Shown here: in pieces, positions 54,968-64,000 of the stretch | Position numbering within the stretch: position 1 is the first letter of the stretch | How the letters are laid out: each line of letters begins with the position of its first letter | From: Ureaplasma miroungigenitalium | GTDB taxonomy: Bacteria; Bacillota_I; Bacilli_A; Mycoplasmatales; Mycoplasmoidaceae | DNA: 64,000 bases | Direction of reading: 5' to 3' | Assembly (NCBI RefSeq): GCF_025780085.1 | Contig: NZ_JAOXHL010000001.1 | Span: 1 to 64,000 of the forward strand | The notes under the pieces: generated by a model | What the model saw: only the letters and a program-made list of their open reading frames with translations | The model's database searches: none | Told to the model about the DNA's origin: nothing | Made by a program: the position numbers and the translations under genes

Positions 54968-55885
54968 TTACTTCACCTTATGGTTTTTTACTACTGGAAA
55001 ATTTTTAAAATGTGCTTTAGCTAAATAATATAAAAAACCGGGTTTATATTTATGTAAAATAAAAGCAGTCGCCTCACGAATTTTTTCGTTATCAGCCCCT
55101 AGTGGCAGGGCAATGTGGTATTTCCGTTCCACGCTTGATTTAAAATTTAATAAAAATGCTCGAGCAATAATAGAAGCACAAGCAACACTTAAAAATTGAC
55201 TTTCTGCCTTATTAATACTTTTCTTAATACAAACAGGTTCTAGATTAGCTTGCTTCTCGTATTCTTTAAATTTAGCTTGTGAAACATATTGGTCAATCAC
55301 TGTGTATGTTCGAGGGTACTTATGTAATAATCGACTAATCGCTTGATTGTGTAAAATTGTTTTTAAAACATGTGCATTTTTGTAAAGACGATAATTTTCG
55401 TTATACTCATATGGATCAAAAAATTTAATAACGAAATCAACTTTTTCTTTTAAAATTTTTGCTAATTCTAAAATTTTACGGTCATTAATTTTCTTTGAGT
55501 CATTTACTTGTAAGCTGCGCACAAAAGGAATTTGTGACTTAGGTAAATAAACTGCACAAACCACTAAGCCATGAAAAAAATCACCAACTCCCACTTCATC
55601 GCTTCCGATGGTAGCTTCATGTAATTCGTTTTGATCCTCTTGTTCATCATTAATAGGAGATAGAAAATTAATCGTTGGAAAACTACTTAAAAAGGTTGTT
55701 CATTCATAATTTTTATGTAAATTAACAACCACTTTCAATGAATTAAAAACAAAAATTGTAAAACACTCATTTTGTCCAAAACGCTGACGGACGAACATTT
55801 GAGTATATGGTTGTTCATATCCTTGCAATGTTTTTTGTAATATTTGATATTGATTTTCATCAATTTTGACTGATCAGGTCCTCAT
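54968..55885 (-). CDS. rnhC: Ribonuclease HIII
   Basis: 305-aa protein. ATG 55885 is chosen because GGAG lies 9 nt upstream; an in-frame ATG at 55900 overlaps that SD. N-terminal TBP-like substrate-binding domain, then catalytic motif IGSDEVGVGDFFHG (Asp-Glu), and further acidic residues in SVACASIIARAF region. It cleaves RNA in RNA-DNA hybrids. UGA codons near the N-terminus are Trp. Confidence 0.92.
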
Positions 55886-56064
55886 AAAAATGTTCTCCAT
55901 AAATAAGAATTATTACTTTTAATTATAAATTAATCCGCTTTCTAATGCTTTACAACTTCCAAATTTTTTAGTAGCAAAATAAATAATTATCTTTGTTTGC
56001 AAAAAATAACATTTTTGTATTATAATAAGAGTTAAAATATTCAACAAGAATTATAGGGGCGTCT

Positions 56065-56670
56065 ATGTTTGACTTAAAATACGATTTTACAAAAAGTTTA
56101 TTTGGTTATGTGGTTTATAATCACCAAACTAATTTAATCGATGTGATTACTAACAGTCCCGAAGAATTTGCTGGATTGTTAAAAAATATTGTTCATAGTC
56201 CTTATGTTTCTAATAAGATAGCGCGTGAAACTCGTAAAGTTTATAACGAGTTATTAGTTTATATCAATATGGAAGACTATGATGGTTTGCAGCAAAATGA
56301 GTTAACTTATTCTCAAATTATTCAGAATGCTCTACTAGATGAAGCTATTTACTTATATGCACACATGCAAAAAACGATTGTTGAATCATTACACAAATTA
56401 GTTAGCTTAGAAAACTTATTACCATTAATACCGGTTTTATCTGATTTAAATAATCAAATTATTTTAGATAAAAATCTAATGTACCGAATAAAAAATCCTC
56501 ATGAAGCTAATTTGGTTATTAAAAACGCTTTACATATTTATTGATTTTTTAATCCTCAAACGCAAAATATCAATACAAACTTTGATCAACAAAAAACGCA
56601 AGAATATAGTAAATATTTAACTTTGCACCAAGATCAATGAACAAAAATTCAGGCCAAACGTAAAAACTAA
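56065..56670 (+). CDS. 201-residue helical protein, unknown
   Basis: ATG 56065, stop TAA 56668. The product is soluble, predominantly helical and ends with a Gln/Asn/Lys-rich tail read through two UGA (Trp). No motif or membrane segment is seen. It is a single-gene plus-strand unit between two minus-strand operons, with its own terminator. The upstream TATAAT at 56021-56026 is its probable -10 box. I do not recognise a family. Confidence 0.7.
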
Positions 56671-56692
56671 AGTATCCGTCGATACTTTTTTT
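56669..56692 (+). terminator. Terminator of the 201-aa gene
   Basis: AAAGTATC / GATACTTT stem with CGTC loop and T7. Confidence 0.85.
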
Positions 56693-56717
56693 ATTTGCTT
56701 TTCTGCAAAGAAAAGAC

Positions 56718-56851
56718 AAAAAAAGACCTGTGTCTTCACAGGTCTAAAACATTTGTTTTATGGGTATAGCCAGCTAGATATACATCTAGAATTGTTGTAA
56801 ACGAATTTAACAACTAGAATTGTTTAATCTACCCATATAAATTAAACTGTC
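56718..56851 (-). ncRNA. Putative structured small RNA gene with own promoter and terminator
   Basis: On the minus strand a consensus promoter (TTGACA 56886-56881, 17 nt, TATAAT 56863-56858) predicts a start at G56851. The ~134-nt RNA has no reading frame of note. It can form hairpin H1 (GUUUAAU/AUUAAAC, 56847-56841 with 56828-56822) whose loop contains AUGGGUA, H2 (GUUGU/ACAAC closed by AAA-UUCG-UUU), H3 (CUAGAU/AUCUAG, 56789-56774), then UACCCAU (56766-56760) able to pair with the H1 loop, and finally terminator stem AGACCUGU/ACAGGUCU with U7. I see no SRP, tmRNA, RNase P or tRNA signature. Existence as a transcript is inference. Confidence 0.6.
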
Positions 56852-56857
56852 AAATAT

Positions 56858-56886
56858 ATTATATTATTTTTTAGGAAGTTTGTCAA
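56858..56886 (-). promoter_or_regulatory. Perfect consensus sigma-70 type promoter inside the dnaI 3' end
   Basis: TTGACA (56886-56881), spacer of exactly 17 nt, TATAAT (56863-56858). Both hexamers are perfect, which is rare in this AT-rich window where most -35 boxes are weak. It lies at the last codons and stop of dnaI and points to the small RNA. Confidence 0.75.
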
Positions 56887-57760
56887 TACTATTTGGTTTT
56901 TTAGTCAGGTAATTAGTAGTTCCTAAATTAGCATAGGTTTTATTAACTAACAAATTAATTCACATTCGGCATTCTTCAATAATTGCAGCTCGTTGTTTCA
57001 TGCTCCCATATTCACGATATTCCATCATGGCGTTGAAATCTCAACGACTAAGAAACATTACTGGTAATTTCGCATTATGAATGTGTTGAAATAATGGTTC
57101 AAGGATATTATAGTAAATATTTTCCTTGATTGCTTCGATTTCAAAATCGTCAAAAATGAAGAATTGACCTTGTTTGAGCATATTTAATAAATCATCAGTA
57201 GTATTAAAAAACGGATTTGTTTTTGCAAAAATTTGGTGAATTAAATTATTTAGCTTACGTAGTTTTAAACAAACAACCAATGCATCTTTTTGAGCAATTA
57301 AATAATTAGCAATGTGTAATCCAAAAAACGTCTTACCACTACCTAAAGCACCCGAAATATAAAGTCGCGGATTAAGCAATCATTTATTTTGATTTTGAAC
57401 TAAAAATCTAATAAAGTCGCTTCGTCCACTACTTTGCACATCATAAATATCTGCGTTAAATAAATCAGGATATTCCATTTCGTTTTTTTCTAAAAAATAT
57501 TCTGGATAGAAATAATGATCAAGATACTTTGATTGATTATTATGTTCAACTAAATTAGTTTTATGGCAATAAGAAAGTTCTAATAAGCCATACTTACGAA
57601 TAATTATTGGTTCATATGGCAAATTAGCACAAGCTTCTTGTAAAACGGCAAACTTATCAAATAAATCCTTATAGTTATGAAATTCGTCGGGCGTAATTTC
57701 CAAGTCTTTAAATCGTGGATCTGATAAACATGTTTGATAGTTGATTTTTTTAGTAGACAT
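56864..57760 (-). CDS. dnaI: DnaI-like helicase loader ATPase
   Basis: 298-aa protein. N-terminal region similar in layout to DnaI (helicase-binding), then an AAA+ part with Walker A SGALGSGKT (137-144 for GALGSGKT) and Walker B FFIFDDFE, and MFLSRW near the sensor region. DnaI loads the replicative helicase at the origin. ATG 57760 follows the dnaB stop by 11 nt. UGA 57043-57041 is Trp, giving a C-terminus ending KLPKK. The stop region also holds the promoter of the small RNA. Confidence 0.88.
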
Positions 57761-57771
57761 AATAATTTATC

Positions 57772-58773
57772 CTAAATTAATTCCTTTTCTAAAAACACGG
57801 GTAAATTATTTTTGGGACCTTTTGATGAGCGTCGTTCGTCAACTCATTCACTTTCCTGATTGATTTTGCTCTTTTTAACTTTTTTATTTACTTCTAAATA
57901 GCTATTAGCATCATCATTTAAAGCAGCACGTAAATGGTTAATTCCTGCATAAACATCAACAATGTTTTTAGCGGCAAAAGAACGTAATAACTTACTTAAA
58001 TAATTATAATTTAATTTTCCTGTAATGTTTTTATGTAAACAAAAATCAATAACTAAATTAATTGCTCATGGATTATTTGGGTATTCCTGACATAAGTTAT
58101 TAACCATAGCTATTTCTTGGGCATCAGTTTGGTGCATAAAGATGTGTGTTAAAAAGCTGACGGGATCGGTGTTTAAATATTTATCAATCAATAAGCTGAA
58201 GTTTGATAGTTCGTAGGCGCTAAAGAAAATATCTCGCGTGCGTAAGCCTTCTAAGTTAATCATCGGAGGTGTATTTGTTTGTTTTTTATTCAAAGCATTA
58301 ATTTGAACACATCCATTACTATCTTCGCTAGGTAAGTCAATTTCATCATTAATGAAAATGTTATTAACATTTACTAAATTCATTGCTTCATGCATAGGAG
58401 CGTATTCAAAACGTCTAGCAGCATAATAATTGATTGATGTATGAGATTGCAATAATTCAATATATTCTTCGTTGTTTAATAATTCTTCAGGTTGTTTTTG
58501 TTTTTTGACAACTAAGAAATATTGTTCTTTGTCTTTGTAAATACTTAATAGCTCCATTTTAATTAATGCGCGAATGCAATCAAATAGTTCATTCGACTTT
58601 AATTGCAAGTTTTCACAAAACTCACTGACACTAATATTTGCTTGATGTACAGTCCGTGTGACTAAATACACATAAAAACTTGTTGCTTGCAAACCAATAA
58701 TTGGTGTATATAAATCATACAAAACGTAATTATTAATTGATAAATTATCGTTTTTTAGCGTGCAAAAAATCAT
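57772..58773 (-). CDS. dnaB: DnaB/DnaD-type replication initiation protein
   Basis: 333-aa protein. ATG 58773 is taken because GGAGGAAA lies upstream and the conserved N-terminus (LYDLYTPIIGLQATSFYVYL) begins shortly after; a longer in-frame extension has no ribosome site. The N-terminal winged helix (ISVSEFCENLQLKSNELFDCIRAL) and a C-terminal helical part fit the Gram-positive DnaB/DnaD family, which remodels origin DNA and works with DnaI. Directly followed by dnaI as in many low-GC Gram-positives. UGA codons in the C-terminal half are Trp. Confidence 0.85.
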
Positions 58774-59021
58774 AAAGGTATTTCCTCCATCTTGTGTCTT
58801 TGAATTAAAATAAATGTATAAGTCGTTGAACTGACTACAATAATTGTAAGTAAAAGGGTATAAAAAAACAAAGAAAAAACAGTTTATTTGGGTCATAAAA
58901 AGAGGGAGATAAGGGTTATTAGCATCTCATCAAATGTCCCTAAACCATTTATTTAAGGGCTATTTTTGACCTTTAAAAAGTTATAGACATGTAAAAAACG
59001 GCCTCTAATTTTTTTCTGTTT

Positions 59022-59822
59022 TTAATTGTTGTGGATGTGAAAGAGATATGTAATTTCTCTAAGCACACTTAAATCGTCATCACTTAAGTCTAAAGCGATG
59101 TCTTCATATACTAAATTCATGTATTGAACAATGCAAAAAGCAATTCTTTTTAAATTTAAACTTTCGAGGTTTAAAAAGTAAAAACGGCAGTAAATATCTA
59201 CCATTTTCATCGCATAATCGTATTTAAATGGGTCTTGTTTGAACGCTTCCTCAAAATATTCAGCAAAAAAAGCTGGTATTTTAGGATCAAACAATTCGAC
59301 AGATTGCGTTGATAAATGAAAATAATCTGCAGGAATAACCTTTGCATGCAGATTTAAATATTGATTATAAAAATTTAAACTGACACTGATTTGATATTCA
59401 CTTAAAACAGCGAGTAAATTAACTTTCTCTAATACATTAATCTCTGTACTTAGAAATAAGTTGTTGAAGTAGATTTCATCATTGATAGATCAATCAGCAA
59501 TAAATTTATCTAAATATTCACAAACATAATGAGTGTGTATTTGATTATGCACAACAATATGTTCAAAATAATCTTCACGTTTTCAATTCGCTGTTTCTTG
59601 ACTTAATAAATCCGCTTGAATCGCTTCTAATTCTTTCAGTTTAGCACTAAAATGATCAGCATATTCTAGAGGAAGTAAGTCCATTTCTAAAAAGGTATTC
59701 AGTTTTTCAATTGCTTCATCATATTTTTGTGTAGCGATTAATTCCTCTAAAGCAGATTTTTGCTTAGCAAAATAATCATTAATTAAAGTTTGTTCGCTGT
59801 CACTAATTTTCTTTTGGGCCAT
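59022..59822 (-). CDS. 266-residue helical protein, unknown (possible TPR-like)
   Basis: ATG 59822, stop TAA 59024-59022, with two UGA as Trp. The N-terminus has a helical pair KSALEELIATQKYDEAIEKLNTFLEM resembling a TPR-type repeat; the remainder is helical, acidic, rich in Phe/Tyr/Leu. Mycoplasmas have a soluble TPR-like family of about this size (DUF3196), which is my best guess but not proven. Its start overlaps the DUF402 gene end by 20 nt, so it is part of the hrcA operon. Between it and dnaB lie 248 nt without a gene. Confidence 0.65.
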
Positions 59823-60510
59823 AATTTACTTTCTTGAAACGAGCAGGCGTTTCATTACGTTTATAACGAACAGTTTTCTTAGTTGGAACTAAATTATTTA
59901 GTTCAATAATTTTATTTTTACTAATTAGACGATCAAAATAACGGTCTTGAATCAACTGTTCAATTTGACTTTCGACTTGCATAATTTTTTGTACTAATTG
60001 CTTTGGATAACGGTATTTCTTTGAGTTTTCTAAAAATTCGTCAAAATCCACTTCGCGTCATTGTTTTTCTGCATTGATTTTGAAATCTAAATCAAAATCA
60101 TAATATTTAATTGCCTGTTCTTCGAAAATGAAGGGTGAGGCAATGTTAATATACAATTTCATTCCTGTTTTTTCAATTGTGGCAATAATATTAAATCATT
60201 CTTTTTTAAAGAAAAACCAGTAAGATGTTTTTGTTGTATATGAAGGAAAATTTCGTGTTGAATACTCTTCGGAAGTAATCACTAACGAATTAGTTGAACA
60301 TAAAACTAAATAATCTTCTTGGATATCAATCACCATTGGATTATTTCAAGAACGATATAATCAACCATTTAATTTATAAGCATGCACCATAATTTCTTGG
60401 TGTAATGATAATTGTGATAAGTCTTGATAATCATCTAAATGATTCGTTAATAATTGTTCATCAAAGCACACTTCTTGCTTAGTGGTTTTCGTCACAGTTT
60501 TTTTGTTCAT
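59803..60510 (-). CDS. DUF402 family nucleoside tri-/diphosphate phosphatase-like protein
   Basis: 235-aa protein, ATG 60510 behind GGAGAT. The central part (HAYKLNGWLYRSW, PMVIDIQEDYLVL, YWFFFKKEWFNIIATI, KLYINIASPFIF, YYDFDLDFKI) shows the beta-rich DUF402 pattern with the conserved acidic/aromatic YDxDLD motif. Staphylococcal Ntdp of this family hydrolyses nucleoside tri- and diphosphates. A C-terminal helical tail is basic. The start is 32 nt inside the end of hrcA. UGA codons are Trp. Confidence 0.8.
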
Positions 60511-61552
60511 AAACAATCATCTCCAATTCTTTTTTAATATATTCTAATAAAGCAATAATTTTTTTGTAATCCATACGTGTTGGACCAATAACCGCAATCT
60601 CTTTATTTTTATTATATAAGTCAATGCAAGTTGAGGCAATAGCGATTCCATTATGCCCAATTTGGTTACCATAGGTGATTTGGGTTGTTACTTTATCAAT
60701 TTTTTTATTAATAGAAATTTGTTCTCAAATACTTGTATCTTCGATTAAATTTAAAATTTCGTTCATTTTATCAATATTGTCAAACTCTTGGTGACTAGTT
60801 AAATAACGCACCCCAAAAGATGTATTTTTATCTTGGTTATCCATAGAATAATGTTTAAAAATTTTTAAAACAATATTATTCATGTAATGTTCATAAGCGT
60901 GCACTTTTTTCGATAATAAATCTGCTGCTCCAATGATTTTATTACTTAACTCATTCATTGGCGTATTTAATAAATACTCGTCCAAAATATCAATACAAAT
61001 ACTTAGATCAGTATATTTTGTTAATTGGTTTAAAACGATAGGGTGGTTTTGGACATTCCCTGATGAAGTGACTACAATTAAAACAGCATTATTAGGGCCC
61101 GTTTCAATTAATTGAATTCGTTTCAGTAATTCATTTTCCTTATGATCACGCATAATTGCTGGTAACAGGGTAAATTGATTAATTATTTCAATTGAGTCTT
61201 CAATGATTTTATCAATAGAAACAAACCGTTGCATAAATATTTTATGCAAACGTTTTTTAATAGCGGGGTCAATGATTGCATCCAAGTCACTAAATTGATG
61301 ATTGATAAAATCATAACCTTTAGTAGTGGGTACACGGCCTCCGGAACGGTGTTTTTTTTCTAACAATAACATCGTTTCTAAACTCTTCATGTCATTCCGA
61401 ATAGTAGCCGGTGAAACTTGGGGAAAATATACTTCTTGAATCAGCATACTAGAAACTGGTGTTGCTGTTTTAGTATATTCATCCACCACAGCTTGCAAGA
61501 CTTTTTCTTGCCGGTTGGTTGGTTGGTTTTTATTTTTCTTGTAGTTAGCCAT
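60479..61552 (-). CDS. hrcA: Heat-inducible transcription repressor HrcA
   Basis: 357-aa protein. N-terminal winged helix NRQEKVLQAVVDEYTKTATPVSS and PATIRNDMKSLE...LEKKHRSGGRVPTTKGYDFINHQF, the conserved DNA-binding segment, then a GAF-like domain and the C-terminal IGPTRMDYKKIIALLEY motif. UGA 60727-60725 is Trp. HrcA binds CIRCE operators and is released at high temperature; a CIRCE-like site is upstream of lon in this window. I see none before hrcA itself. Confidence 0.96.
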
Positions 61553-61559
61553 GGATATT

Positions 61560-62267
61560 TTACTCCTTACGAGGTTTGTTTAACTGCACAAATAATTGAA
61601 TCATTAAAAGCACCTTGTGATTGATTTGACTCGCTAAATAATCTGTACACTTAGTTGGATAAGTTTTAAAAAAAGCTGCATCGATTCTATTGAAAATAAA
61701 TCAATGGTCATCGTGATAATTTAATTGATCATATGGCTTTTGATTAATTAATTGGTCAGCGATTTTTAAAAAAGCTGTGTCTTTATTAATTACTAATTGG
61801 TATGTTTGTTTTTGATAAAGAAAATCATAAATGACTTCCGTATCATTTCAAGTAATCTTTTGGAAACTAAAATCTTTTAAATAAGCACCGATTTTCTTGT
61901 AAAAAACATTAATCGTTGTATGATCTAAATATGTTTTGATAAAATTTTTAACAATTTTTCTGTTTAGAACAATAACTATAAAAAAAGGAATCATTAAACA
62001 TAATAAAAAAAATAGACCTAAGGTCATTACTGCAATCGCTCATGGGTTGTTAGCTCATGTTTGACCGTTTTTAATAAAAGCACCCGCGATTAATAAACCA
62101 ACGGCAATAACAAAAATACCTAAGACTGAATATAAACCAATCTTTGCATTTTTTTGCAATCGTTTTTCAACTTTTGTTTGTTCAAAAAACTTTTTTAGCA
62201 TTTGATTTGTTTTTAAACTATCTAAATAAGTATGTGTCTGTTGTTCTAAAATGTGCATATAATCCAT
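61560..62267 (-). CDS. Membrane protein with two TM helices, unknown (DUF3137-like layout)
   Basis: 235-aa protein. Two in-frame ATG (62267 and 62258) are possible; the SD AGGATGG fits 62258 better. A helical N-terminal region is followed by two hydrophobic segments (about residues 45-67 and 75-100), then a soluble alpha/beta domain to TAA 61562-61560. The layout resembles DUF3137 proteins, but motif evidence is lacking. It precedes hrcA by 7 nt, so they are co-transcribed. UGA codons are Trp. Confidence 0.65.
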
Positions 62268-62365
62268 CCTAATCTTATCTATATTATAAATAATTATTAG
62301 TATGTGTGGTATTAATATCCTAATTTTATATAATTAAATATATTTATGATATAAAGGAAAAGGAT

Positions 62366-64000
62366 ATGAAGTCAAAATATAACATAGAAGCATTAAAACA
62401 AGATTTTTATGCCGAAGTCAATAAAGAATGACTTAAAAAAACACGAATCCCCCAAGATAAATCAGCTGTGGGTGGTTTTAGTCTTTTAGATAAAAAGATT
62501 GAAAAAAACTTAAAAAAATTAGCTAATGAATGATGCAAAAAACCGGCATTAATTCCTAATGAAACTTTAGAAAATTTCATTAGTTTCTATAAAGTATGTA
62601 AAAATCATAACTATAAAGAAACACTTGGTTTAACTAAATTAGTTCCTTCATTGGAAAAGATTTTGAATATTCAAAATTATGATGATATTCAAAAAAACTA
62701 TATAACTTACGAATACGAAGGATTTATGTTACCTTTCGCTTTCGGTATTACACAAGATTTTGTGGACAATACTAAACAAGTTTTAGCTGTGGATCACCCT
62801 CATCTAATCTTGCCTGAAAAATCATATTATGAAGATCATGAAAAACGTGACTTATTACTAAACAAATTCAAAGAAACTGTTGTGCAACTAGGTCTTTTAG
62901 CTGGTTTTGAAAAAGATGTTTTAGAAACCATTGCTAAGGATGCTGTCGCTTTCGATGCTTTAAATATTGAAATGGCTAAATCAGCAACTGAACATGCCGA
63001 TTATGTTAAATCATATAACGTGTATAAATTAGCTGATATTAATGTAAAAACAACAATTTTTGATATTGCTGAAATTGCTAAAGAATTAGTTAAAGACCCA
63101 GATATTACTACGATTATCGTTGATAATCCGCGTTTTATTGAAGCTTTAAATACGATTTATAATCCAACAACATTTAAACTATTCAAAGCGCGTATGTTCG
63201 CTCATTTCTTAATGAGTAATGCCCAATATACAACAGAAGAAGCTCGTAGCCTTTTATTTGCTTACTCATCACTAATTAATGGTGCTAAAAAAATGATTAG
63301 CAAAACTAAGTTTGCATATCAATTAGCTACATCATATTTCAAAATGCCTTATGGTATCTATTATGCCCAAAAATTCTTTGGTCATAAAGCTAAGGCTAAA
63401 GTTGAAAATATGGTTGAAACAATGATTAACGTTTATAAAGAACGTTTACAAAAAAATACATGATTATCTAAAGCAACTATCGAAAAAGCAATTTGTAAAT
63501 TAAACGCTTTAGAACCTAAAATTGCTTTTCCCAATAATTATGAACCGTACTATGATCAATTAAAAACAACAGCAGATAACATTTTTGATAATATACAAGC
63601 CTATTCAAAAGTTATTACAGCTTACCATTATGCACAATACATGCAACCAATTAAAGACTATTGAGAAATGAGTCCAGCTACTGTCAACGCTTATTTCCAT
63701 CCATTTAAAAATGTCATTGTCTTCCCTGCAGCTATTTTAGATGAACCATTCTTTTCATTAAAATATTCTAGTTCACGTAACTATGGTGGAATTGGAGCCG
63801 TGATTGCACACGAGATTTCTCATGCCTTTGATAATAATGGATCACAATTTGATGAAAAAGGTAATCTAAACAACTGATGAACTGATCAAGATCGAATTGA
63901 ATTTGATTTACGTGCTAAAAAAGTAATTGACATGTTTGATCAAATTAAGACTCCTTATGGAATGAGTAATGGATTATTAACTGTTTCTGAAAACATTGCT
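62366..64000 (+). CDS. pepO: M13 (neprilysin-type) metallo-endopeptidase PepO, truncated by window end
   Basis: At least 545 residues, ATG 62366 behind AAAGGAAAAGGA. The zinc site HEISH (His482, Glu483, His486) is in IAHEISHAFDNNGSQFD, preceded by VNAYFHPFKN (substrate-binding NAYY-type motif) and VFPAAIL; the last visible residues SENIA begin the ENxAD motif holding the third zinc ligand. About 85 residues are probably missing. No signal peptide, so it acts in the cytoplasm on oligopeptides taken up from the host. UGA codons are Trp. Confidence 0.95.

Noticed and set aside
55886-55900. Upstream ATG for RNase HIII
   Set aside because: It overlaps the GGAG that serves the ATG at 55885.
56760-56850. 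Possible tRNA gene
   Set aside because: No TTC-type T-loop, no acceptor/anticodon layout and no CCA; the pairing is hairpins plus pseudoknot instead.
58774-58896. Longer N-terminus for DnaB in the same frame
   Set aside because: No ribosome site and unlike the family start; GGAGGAAA positions the start at 58773.
1-64000. Many apparent premature stops and gene fragments
   Set aside because: Almost all are in-frame UGA codons read as Trp in mollicutes; only the A8 frameshift and the double TAA at 18225-18233 remain as true interruptions.
1-64000. Insertion sequences, prophage or replication origin
   Set aside because: No transposase, integrase, phage structural genes, DnaA-box cluster or dnaA/dnaN genes are visible in the window.

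Overview
The window reads as a low-GC mollicute (Mycoplasma, Ureaplasma or a relative) chromosome. Nearly every long gene is continuous only if UGA is read as tryptophan. Genes are tightly packed with many short overlaps, SD-type ribosome sites are clear, and surface lipoproteins are abundant. The sequence alone does not fix the genus. All coding spans below use genetic code 4.

Left part (0-9 kb): the 3' end of a large unknown protein; a tandemly duplicated cassette (multi-TM protein plus small lipoprotein), in which both copies start behind a T14 or T17 homopolymer exactly 9 nt before a TATAAT box, suggesting phase-variable expression; RNase P RNA (rnpB); and an MIB-MIP-like pair, the mycoplasma immunoglobulin-binding protein and its serine protease partner. 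Divergent from that pair is a seven-gene F1-like/X0 ATPase operon (9.0-17.5 kb) with alpha-, beta-, gamma- and epsilon-like subunits plus three mycoplasma-specific proteins. In other mycoplasmas this ATPase is found next to MIB-MIP.

Middle (17.8-35.7 kb): a broken two-part gene, rpsD with a structured leader, an EzrA-like protein, and two giant SGNH-hydrolase proteins. The secreted lipoprotein, about 3,350 residues if repaired, is interrupted by a one-base frameshift in an A8 run. Its downstream paralogue (1,441 aa) has no signal peptide.

35.9-41.6 kb is a minus-strand set of mostly overlapping genes: lipoprotein nuclease (MnuA-like), a 59-aa membrane protein, MTA/SAH nucleosidase, NadD-YqeK fusion, YqeH GTPase and, after a 47-nt gap, endonuclease IV. 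41.7-53.7 kb is a plus-strand housekeeping run: a small protein, PlsC, ScpA-ScpB, trigger factor, Lon (behind a CIRCE-like operator), a His-rich protein and PolC. 53.7-62.3 kb is mainly minus strand: AcpS, DivIVA-like, two small proteins, RNase HIII, DnaI, DnaB, an unknown protein, a DUF402 phosphatase, HrcA and a membrane protein. The window ends inside an M13 peptidase (PepO).

Links between genes: HrcA (60.5 kb) is the expected repressor at the lon CIRCE; DnaB and DnaI load the replicative helicase whose polymerase PolC is nearby; nuclease, MTAN, NadD and Nfo suggest nucleotide scavenging and repair. The most novel item is a probable ~134-nt RNA gene at 56718-56851 (minus), driven by a perfect TTGACA-17-TATAAT promoter buried in the end of dnaI and able to form a loop-tail pseudoknot before its terminator.
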